A stretch of 64,000 bases of DNA from Sacculina carcini (Eukaryota; Arthropoda; Thecostraca; Sacculinidae): NCBI GenBank assembly GCA_916048095.2, contig OU696588.1:3193501-3257500 (forward strand), written 5' to 3'. Within the stretch, counting starts at the first letter, position 1. Every line of letters begins with the position of its first letter. Under the pieces are notes generated by a model that was not told the origin of the DNA, ran no database searches, and saw only the letters and a list, made by a program, of their open reading frames with translations. Of this stretch, positions 44,384-55,048 are shown in pieces. A program made the position numbers and the translations under genes.

Positions 44384-45102
44384 TCAGTGGGAAACCTGCG
44401 CCTGTTTCTTCCTCGTCAGCTTTTCGATGTCGGGTTTGGTATTGCTTAGCGCACAGCGGAGACTCGCTTCTACTTGGATTTCGTTTCGAGCCCTCGCTTT
44501 CACGCTCACCAGCGCAGAGAAGCCGACTTCACAGAGGTAGGTTGTGGAGAACTGTACCAGAAAATCTCGGGCAATCTTCGCAGCCTTTTCGTACGGTGAA
44601 GACATCCAGAAAGTTTCGAGATCCAATGTCTTGAACGCATCTTTGGCACATCCATCTGCTTGAAGACACAAGAGCTCCTCCTGGTACCCGTCGTCCACAG
44701 TCTCAGCATTACACGTGAATGGGTTCCGAATAATTTCATGAAAAGTTATCACATCTTCCCTTACGTGAGGAAAGTACCGGAGGAAGTCCGTCTTCAAATT
44801 GGAGAGGAGGGACTTGATGTCCTGAACCACATCTTCAGGAAGGTTTCCATCTCCAAGGCAAGCTGAGATCGCACTGAAGGAGGCCGAGTTTCCCCGTTGA
44901 ATGCGTCCTTTCCAGAGGTCCAGTTTGGCCACGAAGCATCTGATCTTGTCGTCTTGAACCAAAATGTTCATTTTATTCCCCTGCATTTTGATGGTCAACT
45001 CATTGAGGGACCCAAAGATGTCGATGAGGTACGCCAGGCGAAGGTGGAAATTATCCGCCTTCAACTGATTCAGGAGAACGACGTTTCCCTTGTTCTTCGA
45101 GG
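44384..45102 (-). pseudogene. hAT transposase, C-terminal half
   Basis: 239 open codons after the insertion point, with YLIDIFGSLNELTIKMQG, PFTCNAETV and the C-terminal hAT dimerisation region (SPYEKAAKIARDFLVQFSTT, then CEVGFSALVSVKARARN). It matches the ZBED5/SCAND3/FAM200 group of hAT-derived proteins. The open frame continues upstream only into LTR sequence. Confidence 0.88.
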
Positions 45103-45394
45103 TGTTTGTGTGCGCGGTTACGATTGTTTGTGAGTGTACGTGTGTTGACATGGTGTGGAGTGGGAACAGGAGGTATGTGGCGAACGGCGAGGGTGGTTGG
45201 TGTTAAGCGTTTGTGGAAGGAGGGTGTGCGACTGCTTGGTGAATAAGAGTGTGGTTTTGGTTGTTGGGTTTTTGTGTCTGTTGGTTGGTTCTGTGATTTG
45301 CTGCTAGCACATGCATCTAATCATCATCATCATCATCATCTGACTCGTGCAATATATATGTGAAAGTTTTTTTCCCGGCATTTATTCGATTACA
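45103..45394 (+). repeat. Element B 5' LTR
   Basis: TGTTTGTGTGCG...GATTACA. It contains a short ATC microsatellite. Confidence 0.92.
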
Positions 45395-45407
45395 AGCTAT
45401 TTCGGCT
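45395..45407 (+). promoter_or_regulatory. Element B primer-binding site, complementary to tRNA-Phe 5' end
   Basis: AGCTATTTCGGC follows the LTR directly, as in element A. The gag ATG starts 3 nt later at 45411. Conservation of this site between two elements with unrelated LTR sequence argues that it is functional. Confidence 0.6.
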
Positions 45408-45410
45408 AAT

Positions 45411-46181
45411 ATGGCGAGTGTTAAGCTCACCGATGTTCTACGTCCGTTTGATGGATCGTCCAGCGTTACAGAGTGGATAGATAAGTTTGAATTGCTGGTG
45501 CAACTGAAGGAGATGAAGGATGAGGAAACGATACTGCCAATGTTTCTTGAAGGCAGTGCACTCGCTCTCTATACAGAGCTGAGTGCAGAACAGAAGAAAG
45601 ATGTGGCAGTCATCAAGAAGGCCCTTCAGAGTGCGTTTTCTCTCAACCCCTTCAGTGCGTATGAACAGTTTGTGAGACGCATATGGCGTGACGAGCCAGT
45701 TGATGTTTACATGACCGATCTGCGGAGACTGTCAAGGCAGGCAGGAATTACGTCTGATTCTGTGCTGCTGAGGGCTTTTGTTGTTGGCTTGCCATCAGTT
45801 GTCTCAAGAGAGCTGAGGGCAATGGCAAACATTGAAGCGACGTCCTTGTCAGCTGTGGTGGACCGCGCCAGAGCATTGATGTCTGAGCTCGTGGAGCGGC
45901 CTGAACCTGTGTTGTCTATGACACATGAAACGACATCAAATATTGGTCGGCGTGGGGATAAAAATGCGACCAAGAGGACACCTGAGGACAGCCGCGGTCA
46001 GATTCGGCAGTGCTATCGACGCGGTGGCCCCCACTTGATGCGTCAGTGTACGAATAATAATTCGAAGCATGTAATTTGCTGGATTTGCGGGAAACCGGGC
46101 CATATCTCGAGATCATGTTTTAGCAGGTCGGAAAACTTCATGGGAGAAACTTGTGCGCCGGAAGTTTCTCACACCCAGTAG
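45411..46181 (+). CDS. Element B gag
   Basis: 256 codons from the ATG after the primer-binding site. The capsid-like region begins LTDVLRPFDGSSSVTEWIDK. Two nucleocapsid knuckles follow: the first reads CYRRGGPHLMRQC, with the second cysteine replaced by arginine; the second, CWICGKPGHISRSC, is canonical. It overlaps pol in the -1 frame by about 58 nt (46124-46181). Confidence 0.85.
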   Translation: MASVKLTDVLRPFDGSSSVTEWIDKFELLVQLKEMKDEETILPMFLEGSALALYTELSAEQKKDVAVIKKALQSAFSLNPFSAYEQFVRRIWRDEPVDVYMTDLRRLSRQAGITSDSVLLRAFVVGLPSVVSRELRAMANIEATSLSAVVDRARALMSELVERPEPVLSMTHETTSNIGRRGDKNATKRTPEDSRGQIRQCYRRGGPHLMRQCTNNNSKHVICWICGKPGHISRSCFSRSENFMGETCAPEVSHTQ

Positions 46182-47017
46182 CAACGGCGCTTCCGATAGT
46201 TGATGGATTCGTTGATGGTCGTCCTGCGCGAATATTGGTGGACACTGGTTGCTCCAAATCTGTCGTTGGTTCCTGGATGTCGGGTCGTGTCAATTCGTGG
46301 CAAGGACGAGTGGTCGGAGTGGATGGTCATGAAGCGCGTTGTATGGGAGAAGCATCCGTGTTGATCACACTTCAGAATGTCACAAGGTCAGTGGATTGTG
46401 TTGTTATGAATAAGCTTTTAGATGGTGTTGATGTAGTGGCAGGTATTGACTTCATTGGGCTGGCGGGGGGAGTCGAGTGGAAGCAAGGGAAAATTAGATT
46501 TTTTGATGAATGTCGTGGGAAAACTACTGTTAGTTCGATTTGTAAAGTTAACACCAGGAAAAATGACAGGTTAACTCTCACAGACAAAGACTTCACGGCT
46601 ATCTTCTCTGAGGGGAAGTGGAAGGCTAAGTGGAATTGGAAATGTACGTCTCCACCAGCCCTGAAAAATACAGTTGGGGCGTACAGTAGTGTAGAGGATG
46701 AAGCCGTGAGCATAAAATGGAGAGAAGAACTTGATCAATGGATAATCAATGGTTATTTGAAAGAGTGTCCTGATCAGTCTTGCTCTAAAGGAGTGCTACC
46801 GTTAATGGCTGTTGTTCAAGCTAACAAGAGTAAGGTACGACCAGTTCTCGACTATCGAGAATTGAATGAGTACGTACAGTGTCACCCGGGGCCCGACGCC
46901 GCGGTTTGCACCGAGACTTTGCGGAAATGGCGACTGCTACCACAGAGATTGAAACTTGTCGACCTGAAATCAGCATACCTTCAGGTGCACATAGACGAGT
47001 CGTTGTGGCATTATCAA
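46124..47017 (+). pseudogene. Element B pol, protease and RT start, cut by LINE
   Basis: The -1 frame to gag; the first in-frame stop upstream is at 46121. Protease has LVDTGCSKSVV (Asp-Thr-Gly at 46241-46249). RT starts VRPVLDYRELNEYV and LKLVDLKSAYLQVHID, then breaks at LWHYQ, where the LINE begins. The open frame into CAA repeats beyond 47017 belongs to the LINE. Confidence 0.85.
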
Positions 47018-49617
47018 CAACAACAACAACAACAACATATATTTAATATAGCGCACATATTTATACACAGGCGCGAAAAAGACAACCGACAGGAACATCA
47101 CAGCGAGCAGGGAGTAGGCACAAATAGAAAAATGAAAACACGTTTGCAAACTGGAACATGCTAGATGGCCGTTGGCTATCAGATAGCTCATCCGCCCTTG
47201 AAACAGGTTTTGTTTTTTATCCTGTCGGGTGTCTAGCCACCCTCCTCACTGCAGAACAGTGGGGGAGCCGGTTTAGTCGCCGACAACTCGACCATGAATC
47301 TGGTTGTACTGGAATTACACGGTTACCAGTAGCAGGGCGAAGCCTGACCAGACAACGACGAATGCAAGAGATGCAAAAACGGGACGCAGCAACGAAAACA
47401 GATAATTCACAGTGAGTAAAAAGACAAATATCAAGCAAGAACAACGAGGGTACAACACAGGACGATCAGCACGAACAACACACATATAACCAAAGACAAA
47501 TAATACATTTAGTCATCAAGAGAACGAGTGAGCAGATATTTATGAAGATCAGCAGAAAAGGATCGGAATGAAGACTTGTGGTGAAGGTAAGATGGAAGCG
47601 AGTTATAGATACGAGGAGCAGAGAAATAAAAAGATTTGGATGACCAAGAGGATTGATTAAGAGCAGGAGGACAGACTAATGGCACAGGAATGCGACAAGA
47701 AGTGCGATTATTGAGAGTCAATAGGGAACGGAGATATGAAGGAGAAGAGGGAGAGTGTATAAGTTTGAAGACCAGACAACATACCTTATAGCGGATACGA
47801 GAAAGAGCAGGTAACCAACCGAGCTGTCGGATATGCACCGAAGTAGGGGTTCGCGGAGGAAGCCTCAGTACAAACCGACAAGCAAGGTTGATCACTGCTT
47901 GGAGTTGGCGGATGGATTTCAAGGGAAGATGGAAGAAAAGCGAGTTGCAATAGTCGATCTTAGAAAAGATATAGGAGTTTACCAGAAGACTAGCGGATGA
48001 GACATCAATCGACGAACGAATAGGGTAAAATTGTCGGAGTAAAAAGCGGCACGAGCGGATAAGCTGAGAAAAATGAGTCGAGAAAGAAAGGTTAGGATCG
48101 AACAAGACACCCAAATTGCGCATTTGATTGGCTAGCGGAAGGTTGATAGAGTGAGGAGAAATTCGAGGAGGGTGAAAGACTAGATATTCTGTTTTGTCAG
48201 GGTTGAGAACAAGTTTACGTGAAGCAGCCCAAGAAGAAATCTGGGTGAGCAGCATAGAGACCAAATTTGAAGAATGAGGAGAAAGAGGAAAATAAATTTG
48301 GATGTCGTCAGCGTATATGTGAAATGAAACTGGATAGCTGCGGAGAATAGGACAAAGGGATGATACGTATAAGTTGAAAAGTAAAGGACCAAGAAGTGAG
48401 CCTTGTGGAACCCCAGAGGTGAGAGGAAAGTCGCACGATAAAGCCGCATTACTGCGAACAGCATAGGAACGATCATTTAGATATGAGGTAAGAAGAGAAA
48501 GTGCAGTAGATGTGAGGCCTAGATGAGCAAGATCGCAGCATAAGATTTCGTGGTCGACTAGATCGAAGGCAGCAGAAAAATCTAAGGAAATCAGAAGCAC
48601 GGAATTTCCAAATGAAAAATTAGAGAATAGATCATTGGAGAGGCAGAGAAGAAGTGTTTCGGTAGAGTGCTGAGATACAAAACCAGATTGGCAGGGATCG
48701 AGAACAGGCAAGATGATAGGCCGTAATTGAACAAGGATGGCAGATTCTAGAAGCTTGGAGGACAGAGAAAGAATAGAAATTGGACGATAGTTGCATGGCA
48801 GAGAGGGATCAAGATTGGATTTTTTGAGAATCGGCAGTATAGTGGCGTGTTTGGAAGCTAAGAATGAACCGTGAAGGAAAGAAGAGTTAACCATATATGT
48901 GAAAACTGGAGTAAGGAGTATAATAGCATCAGAGAGAGCAGAAAATTGTATGGGGTCAGTGGGACATTTAGACCTCTGAAGTTTGGTAAGAAAACGTGCT
49001 GTGGTAGACGGAGCAATCGAGGAAAAAGAGGAAACAGTGCTAAGGCAAGGAGGAAATTGGAGAGGAAAAGTGCTAGTGGGTAATTTGGATTGCAAGGATG
49101 CAATTTTACAAGAGAAAAATGAGGCGAATTCACTGGCAGATATTGAGCAAGATGACTTAGAAGAGCGACCAGAAATAGATTTCAGAGTCATCCATCGTGA
49201 GCGAGATGATTGGAGTTGGCGTAATTGTGAACGATAGAAATTAGATTTTGACAAAGCAACCACAGAAAAAAGAGATTTGCGGGCACTACAGAAAGAGAAC
49301 CATGATGAAGAAGAGCGAAAGCGCCGCCAAGAACGCTCACGGGCTCTGCATTCTGAACGCAAGCGGGATAGATCGGACGACCACCAGGGAGGAGGAGGAG
49401 ATCTTGAGCGAAAGTGATGTAAGCGCAAAGGGAAGATCTGATCATTGATGAGGGAGAGAGAGTCGGATATAAACTTGGGGAGTAGGAGTGGTGGGAGGAA
49501 CAAATAGTTTGAGGGATTCAGAAGAGAGGTAACCAAACGACAAAATAATAAAGGATCAAATTTTTTGTAATCACGAAGCATCAGTGAAGCGGAAGAAGGC
49601 TTAGAAGGTGAAGGAAG
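47018..49617 (-). mobile_element. L2/CR1-type LINE inserted in element B
   Basis: 2600 bp, minus orientation, with the 8-bp TSD ATTATCAA (47010-47017, 49618-49625). Its 3' end, at low coordinates, has a TTG repeat preceded by a GCGCTATATTAAATAT block. It is 5'-truncated, with no endonuclease. Removing the insertion plus one TSD (2608 bp) restores the pol frame of element B. Confidence 0.9.
47509..49617 (-). pseudogene. LINE reverse transcriptase, 5'-truncated
   Basis: About 700 codons open. RT motifs in order: LPCNYRPISILSLSSKLLE, LISLDFSAAFDLVDHEI, TSGVPQGSLLGPLLFNLYV, and an intact YADD in HIYADDIQIYF. The C-terminal segment WSSKSFYFSAPRIYNSLP is typical of the L2/CR1/jockey side of LINEs. 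RT itself looks undamaged, but the endonuclease and 5' end are missing. Frame upstream of 49617 belongs to element B, not to this protein. Confidence 0.85.
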
Positions 49618-50786
49618 ATTATCAAAGGGTGAATTACCTAGGAAGGATATATTATTTAACCAGACTTGGCTTTGGGTTAAATGCAGCACCGAAGATTATG
49701 TCGAGTATCTTGAAAACGGTATTGGCGCAAAATGACGTCGTGAAAGCCGGCACCGATAGTTATATCGACGACGTCATTGTCAACGAGGAGATTGTATCGG
49801 TAGAGGAAGTGATAGCGCATCTGGCGAAATTTGGATTGGAAACCAAGCCGCCTGAATCTCTCGATGGTGGCAGACTACTCGGACTAGTTATTGGGCGGAG
49901 TCATCCTGGAGGAGCTCTACAATTCAGTAGAGGGAACACACTGCCAGTGCTGGGGAATGGAGAGAATATGTCAAAGCGAGAGCTGTTTTCAGCGTGCGGC
50001 CGCTTGGTAGGGCACTATCCAATCTGTGGATGGCTTCGCGTAGCCTGCAGCTACGTTAAGCGGATAAGTGATGGGAATAGGTGGAATGATAGAGTAGGAC
50101 CTAGAGCTCAAAAGTTGTTGATGGAAATACTGGACAGAGTGAAAGCTGATGACCCGGTGAAGGGTGATTTTCATGTGTCACCAGTTTATCGAGGAAGAGT
50201 GTGGTGTGACGCCAGTAGTTTGGCCCAGGGTGTTGTGGTAGAGATTGGAGGTAAACTGGTAGAAGATGCAGCTTGGCTGCGCAAACGGGATGACGCGAGC
50301 CATATCAACCTGGCGGAACTGGAGGCTGTGATTAAAGGTGTTACTCTCGCTATAAAATGGGGATTGAAACTCATTGAGGTTATGACGGATTCCGTCACAG
50401 TTGCGAAGTGGTTGAGGAGTGTGCTTGAGGATGAGGCGAGAATAAAAATAAAAGGTTTGTCAGAAGTGCTAGTGAGGAGGAGGATATCGATTCTGCGTGA
50501 CATCATCAATGAGCTGGGCGTTGAACTCATTGTGAAATATACTCCATCGTCGATGAACAAGGCGGATCGATTGACACGAGTGCCAAAGTCGTGGTTGAAG
50601 CCTACGCTCGGAGTACCTAGTGTGTGTGCAGTGACCTTGAGTGAGATGCACTCCCGGCATCATTTTGGAGTTGACAGGACGTTGTCGCTTGCCCAGATGG
50701 TGGACCCGAGAACCACGAGATCCGACGTAGAGAAGTGTGTGCGGCAATGCAAGCTGGTGCCCCGCGTGAGGAACTACCTTCTGTAG
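49618..50786 (+). pseudogene. Element B pol, RT end, RNase H and integrase zinc site
   Basis: After the LINE, RT resumes with the LTRLGFGLNAAPKIM block and YIDD (49761-49772). RNase H has WCDAS, AELEAVIKG and MTDSVTV. The integrase N-terminal zinc site (HSRHHFGVDRTL ... CVRQC) is present, then the frame ends at 50786; the whole DDE core and C-terminus of integrase are deleted. The 3' LTR follows 27 bp later with no recognisable polypurine tract. Confidence 0.85.
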
Positions 50787-50813
50787 TGGAATCAGAAGGT
50801 GTGTGTGTGTGTG

Positions 50814-51106
50814 TGTTTGTGTGCGCGGTTACGATTGTTTGTGAGTGTACGTGTGTTGACATGGTGTGGAGTGGGAACAGGAGGTATGTGGCGAACGGCG
50901 AGGGTGGTTGGTGTTAAGCGTTTGTGGAAGGAGGGTGTGTGACTGCTTGGTGAATAAGAGTGTGGTTTTGGTTGTTGGGTTTTTGTGTCTGTTGGTTGGT
51001 TCTGTGATTTGCTGCTAGCACATGCATCTAATCATCATCATCATCATCATCTGACTCGTGCAATATATATGTGAAAGTTTTTTTTCCCGGCATTTATTCG
51101 ATTACA
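50814..51106 (+). repeat. Element B 3' LTR
   Basis: 293 bp; it differs from the 5' LTR by one C/T change and one extra T in a T-run. It is preceded by a GT run. Confidence 0.92.
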
Positions 51107-52131
51107 CGAGGAAGAGGAGGATCTCGTCAAACAAGTCGAAGACCCACTGGAGCATGTTGCCCTTCGACAGCCATCGTACTTGGGTGTGGAACAACAGAAC
51201 ACTGTGTTCTGCTTCCAGATCCTCGCACAGACGACGAAACAGCCTCGTGTTGAGCGCCGACCCCTTCACGTAGTTCACAGCTTTGATTACTGCTGACAGA
51301 CTCCGCTTCAGGGCCTCCGGGAGAGTGTTTGATGCGAGTGCCTCCCGGTGAAGAACACAGTGAGTGGATTGAATCAGTGGATTCTCGTTCTTGATCAGGG
51401 CAACCAGTCCAGATCTTGCGCCCAGCATTGCAGGAGCACCACCAGTGCAGACCCCAATCATGCGATTCCAATCCAGATGATTCTCCTCAAAGAACTCAGA
51501 CAACAGCTCATGTCCGCCGCCTGGGTGGTCAGGGTAACCGGTCGACAGTGCAGGAAGTCCTCCTCAATGGCTCGATCATGAACGTATCGGACAAAGACCA
51601 TGAGTTGTGACAGATTTCCAACGTCCGTTGACTCGTCAACTTGAATGGAAAAAACCGGTGACTCACGAATATTCACGAGCAGTTGCTCCTGCATGTCCTT
51701 GGCCAAATCGTCAATTCAGCTCCGAATCGTGTCGTTCGACATAAAGATCTTCTTCATTTTTTGCACAGGCGGACTCTCCCAGCACCAGCTTCGTGCATGC
51801 TAGCAGGCAAGGCTTGACGAGATCTTCCGCGATCGTGTGGGACTTCTTCGTTTTGGCAACTTGAAAGGCGACCTCGTAGGAAGCCTTCACGATTGCGGAG
51901 CTTTGCGTTTGTAAGTCTCCGGTAGCATCCAGTCGGGCGAGTTTCATTGTTTTTTCCCGGAGAGCGAAGTACTCTCGTGTCTTGTTCTACAACTCCGGAT
52001 GTTTCTTCGTCAGGTGCTGCCGTAGCTGGAACGGCTTCATGGACCCGATTCCCAGGCATTTCGAACAGATGACACATTGAGGGTGCTCCTGACCATTCTT
52101 CACCAGACATGTGAATCCAAACTAAAGGTAC
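51107..52131 (-). pseudogene. hAT transposase, N-terminal half
   Basis: The minus strand encodes a BED-like finger (CVIC..., then QLRQHLTKKH), followed by a TAG stop, then AIVKASYEVAFQVAKTKKSH, DESTDVGNLSQLMVFVRY, and HCVLHREALASNTLP with VRWLSKGN near the element B insertion. Order and motifs match ZBED5/SCAND3-type hAT proteins. Stops and frame changes near 52000, 51711 and 51500 show it was already decaying or has decayed since. Confidence 0.85.
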
Positions 52132-52924
52132 GAATCATGATGCAACTGTTGACATCTGAGAAAATGTGAAACATGAATTAGTTGCGGATAGAGAAAATTA
52201 GAATAGTTACCAGAAAAAATGACATGAAACAGATAAATTGTGAAGAGCACTTATTTATGATAATAAAAAATACGTGAATTACAAATTTAATTGCCAATAA
52301 ATTGAGAAGTAAGAATGGAAACTAGATCGTGAAAGCGTGGGGAAAGGGGAAGTGAATATAACACACGTACTTGTTTCGGGGTGTGTGGAACACATGCAAA
52401 TGATACGACTGTAAATACACAACTGTATATTAAGCGGCATTATTGTGTGTGAGTGTGACAATTGATGGATGACGCATAAGTATGATGCAAGCTTGGACCA
52501 TGTGAGGATGTCGCTGACGTATCTGAGTCATGCTACACAGCCATTCAGCACAACACTGAACGAATTACGACGTTTGCCAGCGCAAACCGTCATACTCGCT
52601 TTGCACGTGCGCAGACATACACGCCTTGCACACTAACAAAAACCGTAGTAGTATCGATCACATGTTTGACAATTGAAATGATGATGAAACGATATCCACC
52701 ACAAACCGCCATGATGGTGATTGATGTTTCATTTTTAATTATTTGTCTGCATCAGAGGGTATTTATCAATTCCAAATGGCTTCGGTCAATTGAAATTGCA
52801 GGACGACGCCCAGACAGACCAGCCAAGCATAGACCGTCACATCGAGCTCCCATTTCCCCCCGGGAAGTGCCAAATTTCCCCCTAGGGGGAAATTTCCCCC
52901 CGGTTAAGAACCGCTGGACTAGAG

Positions 52925-53545
52925 AGACAAGAACACAGTCAATCTCATTGCGCATAATAATCCTATCAAGCCATTTCTGGCATGTCTTCATTTATGTGGA
53001 GGGTACCAGAGGAAAGCCACAGTACACAGCACACATTACACAATACAAAGTACACAGTGCACAGTACACTCACAGAGTACACAGTACACAATACACAGTA
53101 CACAGTACACTTACAGAGTACACAGTACACAATACACAGTACACCGTACACAGTACACTGTACACAGTACACAGTACACGTACAGAGTACACAGTACACA
53201 GTACACATTACACTTACAGAGTACACAGTACACTTACAGAGTACACAATACACAGTACACAGTACAAGTTGCACAGTACACAGTACACTTACATAGTACA
53301 CAGTACACTTACACAGTTCACAGTACACAACACACAGTACACAGTACACAGTACACAGTACACAGTACACTTACACAGTACACAATACACAGTTCACAGT
53401 ACACCGTGCACAGTACACATTACACTTACACAGTACACAGTACACAGTACAAAATACACAGTACACAGTATACCGTGCACAGTACACATTACACTTACAC
53501 AGTACACAGTACACAGTACACAGTACACAGTACACAGTACAGTCA
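52925..53545. repeat. ACAGTAC heptanucleotide satellite
   Basis: From about 53020 the sequence is built of 7-bp units (ACAGTAC and variants such as ACTTACAC). Because 21 nt is seven codons, several frames stay open on both strands (YTVHSTQ-type and LCTVYCV-type heptapeptides). The long ORFs here are artefacts. Confidence 0.93.
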
Positions 53546-53647
53546 ACCCGCCTCTGAATATACGCTATGATAGAATATGGTGTGGTGCATACGTATTGTG
53601 CCAGATATATAATTGCTCCTAATGCTTGACTCAACTGCACCACAACC

Positions 53648-53930
53648 ACTGGCGGATCCAGAGAGACGCTCAGGGGGTTGAAGCCCCCCCCCCCAAATGC
53701 TTCTATCAACTCCCCATAACCAAGACGTTCACTAAAAGAGGTCAAGAAAAATTGTTTTCTGTAGAATTTAATGATATAAGCATTATCGCAAAGACGTTGC
53801 ATAATGATGCATGTACATGGCTGTTCGACGTTGCATACATCGACATGATATTGCATAATGTCCCCAACATTAGGTTAGTACCTCCCAAAATTGTACTCCA
53901 AATACGCTACTGACCCCAAGAATACTCTCG
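53648..53930. mobile_element. hAT-like repeat fragment
   Basis: Starts CACTGGCGGATCCAG and matches 39913-40200. No right end found. Confidence 0.5.
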
Positions 53931-54586
53931 AAGCTTTATCATACCAAATGAGCTTGCATTTTTAGGCTGCATTGTTTAGGTCTTACACATAATTTTTGGT
54001 TTTCGTATTGCTTCATTAGATACCTATAGGGACTGGAAATTATTTATTATCTATTTGAGTCAAAAAATTAGTAGAAAGATACGCTAATAAGCACAAAAAC
54101 AGTGTTGAGGTAAATTTGTAACTTTTTTATCATTTAACGCCCAATGTTCATATATGGGAACATGCCTGTAACGCAAAAACTATTCGATGAAACTCAATGA
54201 TTTTTCAGAGAATATACATTGTGATGCCAAAACATACTTAACACATGTTCATGTCTCTATCTGAAGAATTACTATATGTAGGATAATAACGGTTAATGAA
54301 ATGAGTAAATCGGTGTTTAAATTTGCGTTTTAATGAAATATGTGAATGTTGGGCGATATATTTATTAGTGGGATGTCACTTTCCATTTGACAGAAACAAT
54401 TTTATGCACCATTCGTTCGATTATATTTGCACAGACACTTGCATTTGACTCGGTCACATGAGTTGGAGCATGTGACGCTTCTTGTCACTACAAATACGCA
54501 CATACTAATGACCTGCATACTCTGGTCTGAGCACTTCGGCAACGGCAAAGGCACCGGAGATGAATGTGTGAATGCACGCAGGTGCT
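53931..54586. other. 3' flank of Spaetzle-like gene 2
   Basis: AT-rich, then mixed sequence near 54430-54586. The minus-strand ORF at 54402-54716 is in a different frame from the real exon and is not a gene. Confidence 0.35.
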
Positions 54587-54746
54587 TCAGAAGGCTGGAC
54601 AACGACACACACAGCACGACGGAAAGAGGAACCAGTCGATAAAGATGCCTCTGCAAGCATCTGTGGGGTCGTATGCTAGCAGGCGGTGATATGCCAGCTT
54701 TTGCTGACAATGACATTGGTCACCGCAGTGCCTGGATGTATTGCCA
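54587..54746 (-). CDS. Spaetzle-like gene 2, terminal cystine-knot exon
   Basis: The acceptor lies at the edge of the CA/GT array (GTGTGTGTGTCAG on the minus strand). One base, then 52 codons and TGA. It encodes [20 protein letters not shown] and [12 protein letters not shown]. The GT repeat supplies the pyrimidine-poor acceptor tract. Confidence 0.9.
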
Positions 54747-54771
54747 CTGACACACACACATCACACACCCA

Positions 54772-54817
<46 letters not shown>

Positions 54818-54855
54818 CACACACACATCACACACACACACCCATCACACACCCA

Positions 54856-54889
<34 letters not shown>

Positions 54890-55014
54890 ATCACACACGC
54901 ACACACACACATCACACACCCATCACACACACACCCATCACACACACACCCATCACACACACACACACACCCATCACACACACACACACCCATCACACAT
55001 CACACACACACCCA

Positions 55015-55048
<34 letters not shown>

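Larger units (their letters stand above)
45103..51106 (+). mobile_element. LTR retrotransposon element B, interrupted by a LINE
   Basis: Two LTRs (292 and 293 bp) with two visible differences are flanked by the 5-bp TSD CGAGG (45098-45102 and 51107-51111). The TSD lies inside the hAT transposase gene. gag, protease, RT and RNase H are present; integrase stops after its zinc site. It is related to element A in domain order, primer-binding site and pol sequence. A LINE at 47018-49617 cuts RT. Confidence 0.93.
44162..52916 (-). mobile_element. hAT transposon (ZBED5/SCAND3-like), split by LTR element B
   Basis: Ends CAGCGGTTCTTAACC / GGTTAAGAACCGCTG with the perfect 8-bp TSD GACTAGAG (44154-44161, 52917-52924). 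Removing element B leaves about 2.75 kb. The transposase runs on the minus strand from about 52131 to 44384 and is dead through stops as well as the insertion. This is the outer layer of a three-level nest. Confidence 0.92.

Noticed and set aside
45312..45344. ATC repeat as a separate microsatellite locus
   Set aside because: Part of the element B LTR; present in both LTRs.
52666..53622. 318-codon ORF
   Set aside because: Made almost wholly of the 7-bp satellite; the heptapeptide repeat is an arithmetic artefact.
54402..54716. Cys-rich minus-strand ORF (104 codons)
   Set aside because: Frame differs from the Spaetzle-like exon it overlaps; no family match, no start context.
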